A stretch of 64,000 bases of DNA, taken from contig QQND01000004.1 of assembly GCA_003402745.1 (NCBI GenBank), positions 1 through 64,000 on the forward strand, in the 5' to 3' direction. The notes beneath the pieces are model-generated. The model searched no databases. It was given only the letters and a program-made list of their open reading frames with translations, and had not been told where the DNA came from. Of the stretch, positions 28,057 to 38,623 are shown piece after piece. Source of the DNA: Verrucomicrobiota bacterium. Its GTDB lineage: Bacteria > Verrucomicrobiota > Verrucomicrobiia > Chthoniobacterales > Chthoniobacteraceae. The first letter of the stretch is position 1; each line of letters opens with the position of its first letter. A program made the position numbers and the translations under genes.

Positions 28057-29781
28057 ATGGAACTGTCGCCGGAACATAAAATGTCGGGTATTTTGGCTCC
28101 GCTGTTTGCCTTGCGGGGGAAAAATGACCTGGGAGTGGGGGATGTCGGCGCACTCAGGGAGCTTGTGGAGTGGGCGTCAGGCTGTGGAATGAGCGTGGTT
28201 CAACTGTTGCCGGTCAACGAAACGGGCAATGATCATTCCCCCTACAACGCAATCTCTTCGGTAGCCCTTGATCCGCTGACGATTGAGCTAACGGTGGAGG
28301 CTTTGGAGGACATTACGCCGGAGATTTTGGCCGAGGAACGGGAACGGTTCTATCTTCGGAGGATGTATGAGGGCCCGGTTTTTTATAAGATCGTTAAACC
28401 GCTCAAGCGTGCGATTTTGCACAGGGCTTTTGAACGGTTCACCGACGGGCCCTGGAAGAGGAAAGACGCCCGGGCGCAAGCGTTTCAAGCTTGGATGGGG
28501 CTTCAGGAGTCTTGGCTGCCGGGGTTTGCGTTGTTCCGTGTGTTAATGGCGGAGTTCGAGACGGAGCGCTGGGATCAGTGGCCTGAAGACCGGAGGACAA
28601 GGGCCTGTGCTCTGAGCTGGTTGGAGGTGCAGCCTGCGAAGACACGTAAGGTTTGGGAGTTGCGGATGAGGGAGGTGATGTATGGACAGTGGGTGGCATG
28701 GATGCAGTGGGGGGGGATCAAGGCTTATGCGGAAAAGCTGGGGGTGGCACTGATGGGGGATATTCCCTTTGGCGTTGGCCTTTACAGTGCGGATTATTTT
28801 TGTGAGCCCGAGATTTTTGACGTGCGCTGGAGTGGAGGGGCGCCTCCAGAGCCTGCATTTCATGGAGATCTGTTCACAGAGCGATGGGGCCAGAATTGGG
28901 GGGTGCCACTGTACCGGTGGGATGTTTTGAAAAAGACGGATCTGCACTGGTGGCGCCAGCGCGTGCACAAGGTGCGGGAGGTTTTCCACGTGTTCCGAAT
29001 CGACCACGTTTTAGGATTTTACCGAGTCTACGGCTTTCCGTGGAGACCTGAGAGAAATCCGGAGTTTGCCGTTCTGGATGAGGTTGCCGCACGGCAGAGG
29101 GCTGGTGGTGAACTGCCCCGGTTTCATCCGTATGCAGACGACACCGAGGCGCATCAACTCGCAAACCGAGCTCATGGCGAGGAGTTGCTGCGTGCCCTTG
29201 TCGAGGAGACTGGTCGGTATGCCCTCATTGGCGAGGATTTGGGAACGGTTCCGGATTACGTGCGTCCGAGTTTGGAGGCGCTGGACATCGCAGGGTTCAA
29301 GGTGCCGATGTGGGAGAAGGAGTGGGATACAAGGCTCACTTCGGGGAAAGCGTACGGTCGGCTTTCGGTGGCCACCTATGCCACTCACGATCACGAGCCG
29401 CTCAAAACCATGTGGGAAAGGTGGATGCGAACGATTGCTTCGGGGGATTCGGGGCGGGCGGAGGATGCGGACGCCCGGAACGTCGCGTGGTGGGAGGTTC
29501 GCCGCCTGGCGGCATGGGCCGGCTTTGAGGTGCCTAGAATTGTAGAATTTGAGCAGGTCCACGAGCGACTCTTACTGGGGCTCCTTGCGTGCAACTCTTG
29601 GATGGCGGTTTTTATGGTAACGGACCTCTTTGGAACGGCGCAGCGCTTCAACGTGCCGGGCGCAGTGGCCGATTCAAATTGGAGCGAGCGCATTGCATTG
29701 CCGGTGAGCGAGTGGAGCCGAGACAGGAGGTTGGCGCCTCTGCTTAAGCGTCTGGACGGAAAACTTAAGCGCAGGGATTAG
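28057..29781 (+). CDS. malQ: 4-alpha-glucanotransferase
   Basis: MVQLLPVNETG-type N-terminus (VVQLLPVNETGNDHSPYNAISSVALDP), FRIDHVLGFYRVYGFP, LIGEDLGTVPDYVRPSLEALDIAGFKV (GH77). Confidence 0.93.
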   Translation: MELSPEHKMSGILAPLFALRGKNDLGVGDVGALRELVEWASGCGMSVVQLLPVNETGNDHSPYNAISSVALDPLTIELTVEALEDITPEILAEERERFYLRRMYEGPVFYKIVKPLKRAILHRAFERFTDGPWKRKDARAQAFQAWMGLQESWLPGFALFRVLMAEFETERWDQWPEDRRTRACALSWLEVQPAKTRKVWELRMREVMYGQWVAWMQWGGIKAYAEKLGVALMGDIPFGVGLYSADYFCEPEIFDVRWSGGAPPEPAFHGDLFTERWGQNWGVPLYRWDVLKKTDLHWWRQRVHKVREVFHVFRIDHVLGFYRVYGFPWRPERNPEFAVLDEVAARQRAGGELPRFHPYADDTEAHQLANRAHGEELLRALVEETGRYALIGEDLGTVPDYVRPSLEALDIAGFKVPMWEKEWDTRLTSGKAYGRLSVATYATHDHEPLKTMWERWMRTIASGDSGRAEDADARNVAWWEVRRLAAWAGFEVPRIVEFEQVHERLLLGLLACNSWMAVFMVTDLFGTAQRFNVPGAVADSNWSERIALPVSEWSRDRRLAPLLKRLDGKLKRRD

Positions 29782-29903
29782 AGCTCCCCATCCAAAGACG
29801 GAAAGCAGCAGGGCCGCGTGTGAATGGGCTTGAGTGGGAGTGGGGCGCGGCACAGAGTAAGGGGGTCCTCCCCGGGGCGTAAGTGTAACTGAACAGGAAA
29901 ACT

Positions 29904-32471
29904 ATGCAGCCGATACACACTTTCAATGTCGTCCCAAAATTACCGGAGGTGCTTGAGCCTCTGAGAGAAATCGCGTTTAACCTATGGTGGACTTGGCAAC
30001 CGGACGCGCGGAAACTTTTCCGCCATCTGGACCCCGTCCTTTGGCACAAAACGAACCATAGCCCCTTGCGGATGTTGCAGCTTTGCCGCCAAGCCCGGCT
30101 CCGTGAGGTGGCTGGCGACGAGGATTTCAAGCGGGAGATGACGTCGATTTTGGAGCGCTTACAGTCCTACATGAGCCGGCCGGACACCTGGGGGAAACTG
30201 CGCAGGGGCGTGTCCCCGCTCCATAATCCGGTGGCGTATTTTTCTGCGGAGTTTGGATTCCACGAATCCGTGCCGAACTACTCGGGGGGGCTGGGAATTT
30301 TGTCCGGCGATCACTGCAAGTCCGCCAGCGATTTGGACATCCCCTTTATCGGTTTTACGCTTTTATATCGGCACGGGTATTTTCGCCAGCAGATCAACAA
30401 AGACGGCTGGCAGGAAAGCGTACAGTTGAATCAGAACTTTACGCATCTCCCTCTTTTGGAGGTTTTTGATGCGGACGGAAAGCCACTGTGCGTGCACGTC
30501 ACGGTACTTGGGGAATCGGTGGCGGTGAAGGTTTGGCGGCTGCAGGTTGGGCGCATCACGCTGTACCTTTTGGACACGGACCTTATGGAAAACCGGGAGG
30601 AGCACCGGTTGATCACTGCCCAGTTGTACGGAGGTGATCTTGAAATGCGCATCCGGCAGGAGATTGTGCTCGGGGTTGGGGGCGTGCACGCCCTCCACGC
30701 GATGCAGATCGTGCCTTCAGTGTATCACATGAACGAGGGACACTCCGCGTTCCTATCCCTCGAGCTGATCCGACGGCACGTGGCCGACCACGGGTTGGAT
30801 TTTTATGCCGCGCTGCAGGTGGTTGCTGCCGGAAATATATTCACGACGCACACGCCGGTTCCGGCGGGCAACGACGCTTTTCCCTTGTCGATGATGGAGA
30901 AGTACTTCGGAGATTATCCAGCAAAGGTGGGGATCGATTTCGAGAAGTTTGTAGGATTCGGGCAGACTCGAAAGACGCCTGACGAGCCCTTCTCGATGAC
31001 GATTCTTGCGCTGCGCACGAGCCGGCATGCAAACGGCGTGAGCGCTCTGCATGGGCGGGTTTCCCGGGGGCTTTGGCGTGACGTCTGGGCCGGGGTGCCG
31101 CAGCAGGAGGTCCCGATTACCAGCATCACCAACGGCGTGCACACCCGGACTTGGATGGCCCCGGAATTCGCGGCCCTTTACGATCGCTATCTTCCTAATT
31201 GGGAAGAGCATTTGGTGGACGTTGGGTTCTGGCGCGGGGTGTATGACATTCCGGACGAACAACTTTGGAGCACGCATCAGACTCTCAAACAGCGGCTCAT
31301 CAACTTTGTCCACGAGAGAGTTGGCTCCCAGCGGTTGCGTCTGGGCGAGTCTCCCGAGAAACTGCGTGCCGCCAACCGCCTGCTCAACCCCGACGTCCTG
31401 ACCATCGGATTTGCCCGTCGTTTCGCCACGTACAAACGTGCGACGCTGCTCTTTTCCGACCCGGAACGTCTTGTGAAACTCATGAACAACGCGGAGCGCC
31501 CGGTTCAGTTTGTGTTTGCAGGGAAGGCACACCCTAAAGACGAGCCTGGAAAACGTTTCATTCAAGAGGTTTACAAGTTCAGTCGGATGCCTGAATTTGA
31601 AAACAGGATCGTTTTTCTTGAGGATTACGACACCTATGTGGGGCGGAGGATGTACCAGGGGGTGGACCTGTGGTTAAACAACCCGCTTCGGCCTTTGGAG
31701 GCGAGCGGAACCAGCGGAATGAAGCTGCCGCCGAACGGCGGATTGAACCTCTCGGTGCTGGACGGATGGTGGTGCGAGGCTTTTGCGCAGAACCGGAAGA
31801 CAGGGTGGGCAATCGGCGAGGAAATCGAGGACGGCGCGGTCGAGTTTCAGAACGAGGTGGATGTCGCAAGCCTATTTCATATCCTTGAGACACAAGTTGT
31901 TCCATTGTACTATGCGAAGCCGGACGGACGTCTGCCGCTGGCCTGGTTGCAGCTGATGCGGGAGTCTATCCGTTCGATCACCCCGGTCTTCAACACGCAC
32001 CGGATGGTCGCGGAATACACGGAACGCCTCTACGAACCGGCGGCCCGCGGGCACGCCGTCCTCTCGGCGGATGCCGGGAAGAAGGCGAGTGCCCTATCTG
32101 AGTGGAAGGATGTGATCCGGGCTGCCTGGCCCAAGGTTCGGGTGGAGACGGTGGAAGTGGAGCGGCCCGGAGCGAACGTCCAGGTGGGAGATGTGCTTCC
32201 GGTGCGGGCGACCGTTTTTCTGGGGTCGCTGGCTCCTGAAAACGTGACGGTTCAGGCGTATTACGGAGAGGAATTCAACGCTGAGATCCTAGATCCTATC
32301 ACGGCTGGGCTTGTATTAGCGGCTAAACTCGATGGCGGTTCCTACCTTTATAAAGGGTCGATTGCGGCTGCAGAGAGTGGTTCCTACGGGTTGAGCGTTA
32401 GGATTATACCAACGCACCCGAATCTCATTCAGGCGCATGAGTTGCGTCTAATCAGTTGGGCCCGCCCTTAA
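29904..32471 (+). CDS. glgP: Alpha-glucan (glycogen/maltodextrin) phosphorylase, DUF3417-containing
   Basis: FNLWWTWQPDARKLF; VAYFSAEFGFHESVPNYSGGLGILSGDHCKSASDLDIP; ASGTSGMKLPPNGGLNLSVLDGWW. Confidence 0.93.
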   Translation: MQPIHTFNVVPKLPEVLEPLREIAFNLWWTWQPDARKLFRHLDPVLWHKTNHSPLRMLQLCRQARLREVAGDEDFKREMTSILERLQSYMSRPDTWGKLRRGVSPLHNPVAYFSAEFGFHESVPNYSGGLGILSGDHCKSASDLDIPFIGFTLLYRHGYFRQQINKDGWQESVQLNQNFTHLPLLEVFDADGKPLCVHVTVLGESVAVKVWRLQVGRITLYLLDTDLMENREEHRLITAQLYGGDLEMRIRQEIVLGVGGVHALHAMQIVPSVYHMNEGHSAFLSLELIRRHVADHGLDFYAALQVVAAGNIFTTHTPVPAGNDAFPLSMMEKYFGDYPAKVGIDFEKFVGFGQTRKTPDEPFSMTILALRTSRHANGVSALHGRVSRGLWRDVWAGVPQQEVPITSITNGVHTRTWMAPEFAALYDRYLPNWEEHLVDVGFWRGVYDIPDEQLWSTHQTLKQRLINFVHERVGSQRLRLGESPEKLRAANRLLNPDVLTIGFARRFATYKRATLLFSDPERLVKLMNNAERPVQFVFAGKAHPKDEPGKRFIQEVYKFSRMPEFENRIVFLEDYDTYVGRRMYQGVDLWLNNPLRPLEASGTSGMKLPPNGGLNLSVLDGWWCEAFAQNRKTGWAIGEEIEDGAVEFQNEVDVASLFHILETQVVPLYYAKPDGRLPLAWLQLMRESIRSITPVFNTHRMVAEYTERLYEPAARGHAVLSADAGKKASALSEWKDVIRAAWPKVRVETVEVERPGANVQVGDVLPVRATVFLGSLAPENVTVQAYYGEEFNAEILDPITAGLVLAAKLDGGSYLYKGSIAAAESGSYGLSVRIIPTHPNLIQAHELRLISWARP

Positions 32472-32611
32472 AGGAATGAAGGGGCGCGGATTTGGCGCGC
32501 GAAAGCGCGGGAAAGGGTTCCCGGACGGGCCGGGAACCGCAATTAATGGGTTTCCCGCTTGATCCGGCGGGGAACTCAGCCGATATCTTTTACTCGTTTC
32601 CTTTAATATCT

Positions 32612-33202
32612 ATGAAACTTAATCGTATTGCCCCCCTCCTCGCCATCACTGTTGGCGGTTTTTCCCTCGTGAGCTCTGCCCAGGCAGACATGAAGGTTGG
32701 AACCATCGATATGAAATTGGTTTTCGACAGCTACTCCAAAACCAAAGAAGCCGAGGGTAAAATCAACGAGGCGCGCGAACAGGCCAAGAAAGAGTTGGAC
32801 GATCGCCTCGGCGCCTTTAACAAGGCTCAGGAAGAAGCCCGTAAGTTGAATGAAGAGGCTAACAAGCCGGAGCTGGCTGAAAAGGCCAAGGCTGAAAAGG
32901 CGAAGGTGCTTAATGAAAAGCTTCAGGCCTTGGGGACGCTTCAGCGCGAAGTGCAAGAGTTCCAGCAGACCCGCGAACGCCAGCTTTCTGAGCAGTCGGT
33001 GCGTTCCCGCAATGCGCTGCTGGAAGACATCAACAAGGTGATCGCAGACAAGATCAAGGGATCCGGATACGATCTCGTGATCGACAAGTCTGGGCAGTCC
33101 TTGAACGCCGTGGGTATTTTGGTTTACTCTCGGGACTCCTTTGATTTCACTGCGGACATTATCGCTGAAATCAACAAGGGCAGCAAGCCGTCGAAGAAGT
33201 AG
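32612..33202 (+). CDS. OmpH/Skp family periplasmic chaperone
   Basis: Signal peptide MKLNRIAPLLAITVGGFSLVSSAQA; KVGTIDMKLVFDSYSKTKEAE; Lys/Glu-rich coiled coil; DLVIDKSGQSLNAVGILVYS. Confidence 0.88.
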   Translation: MKLNRIAPLLAITVGGFSLVSSAQADMKVGTIDMKLVFDSYSKTKEAEGKINEAREQAKKELDDRLGAFNKAQEEARKLNEEANKPELAEKAKAEKAKVLNEKLQALGTLQREVQEFQQTRERQLSEQSVRSRNALLEDINKVIADKIKGSGYDLVIDKSGQSLNAVGILVYSRDSFDFTADIIAEINKGSKPSKK

Positions 33203-33227
33203 CCTGTCTCTTAGTTAAGAAATTAAA

Positions 33228-33262
33228 CCGCCGGTCGCTCTTACTGGGCGGCCGGCTTTTTT
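33228..33262 (+). terminator. Rho-independent terminator downstream of ompH-like gene
   Basis: gccggtcgc-tcttactgg-gcggccggc followed by TTTTTT. Confidence 0.8.
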
Positions 33263-33281
33263 GTGGTAGTTTGATGAGGTC

Positions 33282-33659
33282 ATGAAGCGTCCGGATTTTG
33301 AAAACAACCCGCCACCTGGACCAAAGGTTGTTCCACTGGAGGTGGTTGGTGAAATCCCCCGGGAATCGGAGGCGAGCCGTGTTCCGCCTCCTGCAAGCGG
33401 GCAGGCTTCAACGCCGGGGAAGGGTGGTACCGCGCGGTTTTTGGTCACACTCGCAGTTGCTGCATTGGCGGACGGGGCGGAGGTACTGTTTCCAATGGCG
33501 TGGGTTCCCATTGATCTTGCGACAGTGGGAGTGTTTTTTTTGCTTTGGGGGGTCCGTTGGGAAGTCGCTTTGGTTCTTATTCCTGAACTGATTCCTGGTG
33601 CGAATGTTTTCCCCTCCTGGGTGCTACTGGCGCTCTATTTGGGGAATAAGCGTCTTTAA
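33282..33659 (+). CDS. Hypothetical small membrane protein
   Basis: Proline-rich N-terminus and two hydrophobic segments (FLVTLAVAALADGAEVLF; ATVGVFFLLWGVRWEVALVLIPELIPG). Confidence 0.55.
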   Translation: MKRPDFENNPPPGPKVVPLEVVGEIPRESEASRVPPPASGQASTPGKGGTARFLVTLAVAALADGAEVLFPMAWVPIDLATVGVFFLLWGVRWEVALVLIPELIPGANVFPSWVLLALYLGNKRL

Positions 33660-33706
33660 GTTTTAAGCACTGGACGAAGCCGCTGCGTTTTCAAATCGGG
33701 GCTGCA

Positions 33707-34966
33707 TTAGAGATTGCAGGCGAGTGTCGTGGGTGCGCAGAGGAGGGTCTTGCGGAGGAGGTTCAGAGCGGTTTGCACCACCAGGTGCTTGAAGGTCTGG
33801 CGCTCCGTGTTAAAGCGGTGCTTTTCGACGATTACGCCTCCCCCCTTGCATGCGAGTGCTATGAATACAGTACCCACTGGTTTGTCGTCTGATCCCCCGC
33901 TGGGCCCTGCAATGCCGGTGGTTGAGAGGGCATAATCGGCCCCAGCAATCCGGAGTGCATTTTGGGCGAGAGCCTCGGCCACGGCGGCGCTGACTGCGCC
34001 GTGTTCGCGTAGGAGTTGCGCAGGAACGCCAAGGTGCTGCTTTGCCGTATTTGCGTATGTCACAAAGCCGAAGCCGAAGATGGCCGAACTTCCGGGTGCG
34101 TTTGTGATTTGTGAGGCAAGGGCTCCGCCGGTGCAACTTTCTGCAGTGGAGAGTGTTTCGTTTCTGCGAGTCAGTTCCTGAACGAGCCATGTTTCCAAGC
34201 TGCGGGAATCTTCAGGTAACATCGCGTTTCCGAAAGCTTCCTTTAGAAGGGCTGCCGCAGATTCCAACTGTTTGCCGGAGCCGATGATCCGAACATCCAC
34301 TTCCCCGGGCCTTGCGCAATAACCGGGCTCAATTCCCAGGGCGATGAGCTTCTCGCCAACGGCTTCTTCGACGAGAGATTCCGGCACACCGACAACTCTC
34401 CAGGTCTGCATGCTGCGGGCGGGCCCGTCGGGTACTAGCGCCCTGAGACGCGGAACGACTTCGGTTTCGACCATCGGTTTGAGCTCCCGCGGAGGGCCAG
34501 GAAGCAGGAAAAGGTGGGGGGAGCGTTGTCCGCCCGGGAGAGGTAGCGGAGGAAAATACAGGCCGGGCGCCGTGCCGTGCGTATTGTGCAGGATCTCCGA
34601 ATGAGAGGGACGCTCTGCTTGCCGGAGGACTCTTGGGGTTAAAGGGATATTGCGAGTTTTGAGGCGTTCTTCAATAAGATGGGCGATGGAGTTGTCTGTT
34701 TCCATGTCGAGACCGAGAAGTTCCGCGGCGACATCCCGAGTGACATCATCGGTGGTGGGTCCGAGGCCGCCGGTGACGATGACGATGTCCGCCCGCCCGA
34801 AGGTTTCGCTTAGCGCTTTGCGGATGGGCGGGCCGTCAGGAACTGTGACCTGCAGTTCGATGGTGAGGCCGACTGGCCAGAGAGCCTCTGCAAGGTAATG
34901 CAGGTGGGTGTTTACCACCTGGCCAAGCAAGAGTTCTGAACCTGTGTTGATCAATTCGACGCGCAT
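33707..34966 (-). CDS. cinA: CinA-family protein (competence/damage-inducible protein; nicotinamide-nucleotide amidase C-terminal domain)
   Basis: VELINTGSELLLGQVVNTH; VTGGLGPTTDDVTRD; C-terminal STAESCTGGALASQITNAPGSSAIFGFGFVTYAN and STTGIAGPSGG. Confidence 0.95.
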   Translation of the reverse strand: MRVELINTGSELLLGQVVNTHLHYLAEALWPVGLTIELQVTVPDGPPIRKALSETFGRADIVIVTGGLGPTTDDVTRDVAAELLGLDMETDNSIAHLIEERLKTRNIPLTPRVLRQAERPSHSEILHNTHGTAPGLYFPPLPLPGGQRSPHLFLLPGPPRELKPMVETEVVPRLRALVPDGPARSMQTWRVVGVPESLVEEAVGEKLIALGIEPGYCARPGEVDVRIIGSGKQLESAAALLKEAFGNAMLPEDSRSLETWLVQELTRRNETLSTAESCTGGALASQITNAPGSSAIFGFGFVTYANTAKQHLGVPAQLLREHGAVSAAVAEALAQNALRIAGADYALSTTGIAGPSGGSDDKPVGTVFIALACKGGGVIVEKHRFNTERQTFKHLVVQTALNLLRKTLLCAPTTLACNL

Positions 34967-35111
34967 GAAATAAAGGGTTTGGCCGTGGGGTCTGTCTTGA
35001 GACTACACGGGTGGGCTCTGTGCGCCAGCAGGAGGCGGGCGAAAAATTCTCCATTTTAAAGAGGCGGGACTTTTCATTTTTGCCCGTCGCTGTTTGAAAG
35101 GTGTACTTCAT

Positions 35112-36002
35112 ATGAAAACCCCAGTTCACGCGCTTGTTTCTTTAGTTGGTATGTTTGGTTTTGTCTCCTTGGGTTTCGAGGGGTATGCGGCAGAGGCCAA
35201 GCCTCTGCGCGTGTTGATTATTGATGGTCAAAATAACCACAATTGGAAAAGCACAACTCCCGTGCTTGTCGACGCGCTTTCCCAGAGCGGGCGCTTTACG
35301 GTGGAGGTAAGCACTGCGCCGCCCAAGGGGCAACCGAAGGAGGCTTGGTCGACGTGGAGTCCTGATTTTGCAGGTTTTGCGGCGATCGTAAGCAACTACA
35401 ATGGGGAACTTTGGCCTGAGCCAGTGCAGCGCGCGTTCGAAACCTATGTATCCAGTGGCGGCGGTTTTGTTTGTGTCCATGCTGCGAACAATTCGTTCCC
35501 GGAGTGGCTCGAATACAACAAAATGATTGGGCTGGGAGGCTGGGGTGGACGCAATGAGAAAAACGGTCCTTTTGTGTATCGTAAGGGGGGAGAATTGGTG
35601 CGCGACACTAGCCCTGGCAGTGGGGGCGGCCACGGTCCTCAGCACGAATTCACTGTGGAAGTGCTTGATAGCGAGCATCCAATTACAAAGGGTCTCCCGC
35701 TCAAGTGGAAACACACTGCTGACGAATTGTACCACGCGCTTCGTGGCCCCGGGGAAAATCTCAAGCTTTTGGGTGTGGCGCACAGTCCCGTGACGCAGCG
35801 CGACGAACCCATGCTGCTCACGCTCTCCTACGGGAAGGGGCGCGTCTTCCACACGCCAATGGGGCATTCGGATGTTTCGATGAAATGTGCGGGGTTTCAG
35901 ACGGTGCTTGAGCGTGGCACGGAATGGGCCGCCTCCGGTGCGGTTACGCTGTTGGTGCCTGCGGATTTTCCGACGGAAGAGGCGGTCGCGCCGCGCAAAT
36001 AG
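35112..36002 (+). CDS. ThuA domain-containing protein
   Basis: VLIIDGQNNHNWKSTTPVL; GGGFVCVHAANNSFPEW; GKGRVFHTPMGHSD. Confidence 0.9.
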   Translation: MKTPVHALVSLVGMFGFVSLGFEGYAAEAKPLRVLIIDGQNNHNWKSTTPVLVDALSQSGRFTVEVSTAPPKGQPKEAWSTWSPDFAGFAAIVSNYNGELWPEPVQRAFETYVSSGGGFVCVHAANNSFPEWLEYNKMIGLGGWGGRNEKNGPFVYRKGGELVRDTSPGSGGGHGPQHEFTVEVLDSEHPITKGLPLKWKHTADELYHALRGPGENLKLLGVAHSPVTQRDEPMLLTLSYGKGRVFHTPMGHSDVSMKCAGFQTVLERGTEWAASGAVTLLVPADFPTEEAVAPRK

Positions 36003-36064
36003 CCGCTTGGGGCTGGCCCGTTTGTGGCGTTTTATAGACGTACATTTTTCAACCCCTTTTTACC

Positions 36065-36664
36065 ATGGTGGAAGCAATTGTTTTTGACATCGGTAACGTA
36101 CTGCTGCGCTTTGATTTCAATCTCGCGATCAAACGCATTGCGCCGCTGTGCGTTGTGTCGCCCGCGCGGATCGTGGAACTGCTAGAACCGTTGAAGGTGG
36201 AGCTCGAGTGCGGACGTTTGCTGGGGGACGCTTTTGTGAGCAAGGCCGCTGAGAGTATTGGTTTTTCAGGAGATCTGCGCGAATTGCGTGCTGCATGGCA
36301 GGAGATTTTCGAACCGATTGAGGCCAGTCACCAGTTGGTTGCCCGCTTGAGGGGGAAGGTTCCGCTCTATCTGCTCTCGAACACAAACGATCTTCATGCG
36401 GAGTATTTTCTAGAGAAATACGCCGTATTTGAGAGTTTCGACGGGGCGGTGTTTTCTCATCAAGCGGGGATGATGAAACCAGATGCCGCAATTTATGAGC
36501 ACGCGGTGCACCAGTTTGCGCTGAACCCGAAGACAACGTTGTTCATCGACGACCTGCTCCCGAATGTGCAGGCTGCAGCCAGCCTTGGATGGCAGGTCCA
36601 CCACTATGAGGCGCGAAAACATGAGGACCTGCTTTTTCAGTGTGGAGGGCTCGGACTGAAGTAG
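36065..36664 (+). CDS. HAD-superfamily hydrolase (subfamily IA)
   Basis: AIVFDIGNVLLRFD; LSNTN; MKPDAAIYEHAV; LFIDDLLPNVQAAASLGW. Confidence 0.92.
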   Translation: MVEAIVFDIGNVLLRFDFNLAIKRIAPLCVVSPARIVELLEPLKVELECGRLLGDAFVSKAAESIGFSGDLRELRAAWQEIFEPIEASHQLVARLRGKVPLYLLSNTNDLHAEYFLEKYAVFESFDGAVFSHQAGMMKPDAAIYEHAVHQFALNPKTTLFIDDLLPNVQAAASLGWQVHHYEARKHEDLLFQCGGLGLK

Positions 36665-36749
36665 GCAGGACGTTTTCTTCGACTGATTTTTCCACAATGT
36701 CGCCCGGTTGCAGGAAGAGCTTGCCGCCTTGTGAGTTGTTGCGCAACCT

Positions 36750-37775
36750 ATGCGCCCTATGAGTCAGAAACGATCCGGATGCCTGACTGCGGTTCTTGTA
36801 GTCGCATTTTTGGTGAGCATCATTCTCAACGTCTCCTTCCTTGCTGGCCGATCCAGTAGGATCGTACGCTCCTCGATGCAAACAACTCCAGGTGCGCCTT
36901 TTGGAGAGGAAATAATGGTGCCTGCTTCTGGCGAGGAAACAGGGAAACGCATCGCTGTTGTTGCCCTGCGCGGAGTCATCAGTTCAGCAGAGCCCGGTCA
37001 GGTTAACGAAACAGCACTCGATGATCTTCTTGCAGAACTCAAGCAGGCGCGCGAAGACCGCTCAGTCGGAGCTGTTTTGCTGAGGATCGATTCCCCGGGA
37101 GGGGAGGTCACGGCCTCGGATATCTTGTATCGGGAAGTTTTAAAAACACGGGCGGTAAAACCCGTCGTGGTGAGCATGGACTCTGTCGCAGCCTCGGGTG
37201 GATATTACGTGGCATGCGCGGGAAGCCACATTTTTGCGCATGAGACGAGCATCACTGCCTCCATCGGTGTGATCATGCAGAGTGTGAACTACCAGAACCT
37301 CCTTGGAAAAGTTGGGGTGGAGGTTAATACCTTCAAGAGTGGCGCTTTTAAAGACATGCTCAATGGGGCGCGTGAGTTAACCGAGGCCGAGCGCGAGTAC
37401 GTGCAGGGATTGATCGACCAGTCCTACGGCCGCTTTGTGGGAATCGTTGCCACTGAGCGGCATTTGGAGGAGTCCGCCCTGCGCGCGGGAGTAGCTGATG
37501 GACGGATTGTCTCCGGGGTAGATGCGCTTCGGGAAAAGCTGGTCGACGAGATTGGTGGTTTTGACGAGGCCTTGGAAAAGGCTCGTGAGTTGGCCAAGGC
37601 CCCCGGGGCGGCCGCGATACGGTACTCCGCTCCGATGGCATTTGGCCGCCTTGTACGCCTGCTGAGCGAGGCCCCGGCGAAGGGGGGCAAGGTGCAGGTG
37701 GAACTGGGGGGTAAACTTTCTTCAAACCTTCAGAGTGGCCGGCTCTACTTTTTAAGCCCCGTACTTGCCCCTTAG
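36750..37775 (+). CDS. sppA: Signal peptide peptidase SppA (S49)
   Basis: RIDSPGGEVTASDILYREV; SMDSVAASGGYYVACAGSHIFAHETSITASIGV; N-terminal TM helix. Confidence 0.93.
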   Translation: MRPMSQKRSGCLTAVLVVAFLVSIILNVSFLAGRSSRIVRSSMQTTPGAPFGEEIMVPASGEETGKRIAVVALRGVISSAEPGQVNETALDDLLAELKQAREDRSVGAVLLRIDSPGGEVTASDILYREVLKTRAVKPVVVSMDSVAASGGYYVACAGSHIFAHETSITASIGVIMQSVNYQNLLGKVGVEVNTFKSGAFKDMLNGARELTEAEREYVQGLIDQSYGRFVGIVATERHLEESALRAGVADGRIVSGVDALREKLVDEIGGFDEALEKARELAKAPGAAAIRYSAPMAFGRLVRLLSEAPAKGGKVQVELGGKLSSNLQSGRLYFLSPVLAP

Positions 37776-37804
37776 GCTGACCGGGGCGTTTCTCCTTCAT
37801 TTTT

Positions 37805-38623
37805 GTGGAGACTATTTCGCCGATTTTTTTGCAGATCCTCCTGGCAGTGCCAATTATAGGCGGCGGCGCTTATTATTTCGCACAGGCTAGGCAGTTGTCG
37901 GTGCGCGGGAGTCGGTTGGAGATCGGTCATTTTGGACTTCCCGACTTGTTCATGGGAACTGCTTTGGCTTTGTATTTTGGGTTGAGCGGGCTGCAAATTT
38001 TGCTCAAGGGGGATACGGCGCCGGAGCTCAGAGTCGAGCATGTACGCTCAAATTTCGGGTTCATGCTGGTTGTTTTGGTGGCGGTGCTCCTGTTCGTGTC
38101 TACGCGCCGGATTCCCTTGGCGAAGGCTTTCAACCTGGGGTTGGAGGACCTCGCCTGGGTGCCTTTGCGGTCCGCACTTGCCCTAGGGACGGCCTTGCCA
38201 CCTATTTGGGGGATTGGTTTTCTTTGGGAGCGCTATTTGCAGAATTCCAACCCGGAGCAGGCTTTGGTTGCCTTGTTTCGTTCGTCCGCGGAATCGGGTG
38301 ATTGGAGCTCGGTTTGGTTGGTGGTGTTGTCCGCCTTCTTGCAGGCGCCGGTTGTGGAGGAGGTGCTTTTTAGGGGGTACTTTTATGTCACACTCAAACG
38401 ATATTTGGGCGCCTTTGGGGCGGCTTTTTTGGTGAGTGCACTGTTCGCCGTTTGTCATGGGAATGTGCGAGTCATTCCTGGGCTTTTTATCCTCTCAATC
38501 TGCGAGATTATTACGCTGGAACGGTTTGGATCCCTTTGGGTGTGCATATGCATGCATGCCTGTTTTAACGGACTCAGTCTGCTTCTGCTCTACATGGAGT
38601 CTCAGGGATGGCTGCCTCATTGA
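37805..38623 (+). CDS. CPBP family intramembrane (glutamic) metalloprotease
   Basis: APVVEEVLFRGYFY (EExxxR) and FAVCHGN; polytopic; GTG start, overlaps thiL. Confidence 0.85.
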   Translation: METISPIFLQILLAVPIIGGGAYYFAQARQLSVRGSRLEIGHFGLPDLFMGTALALYFGLSGLQILLKGDTAPELRVEHVRSNFGFMLVVLVAVLLFVSTRRIPLAKAFNLGLEDLAWVPLRSALALGTALPPIWGIGFLWERYLQNSNPEQALVALFRSSAESGDWSSVWLVVLSAFLQAPVVEEVLFRGYFYVTLKRYLGAFGAAFLVSALFAVCHGNVRVIPGLFILSICEIITLERFGSLWVCICMHACFNGLSLLLLYMESQGWLPH

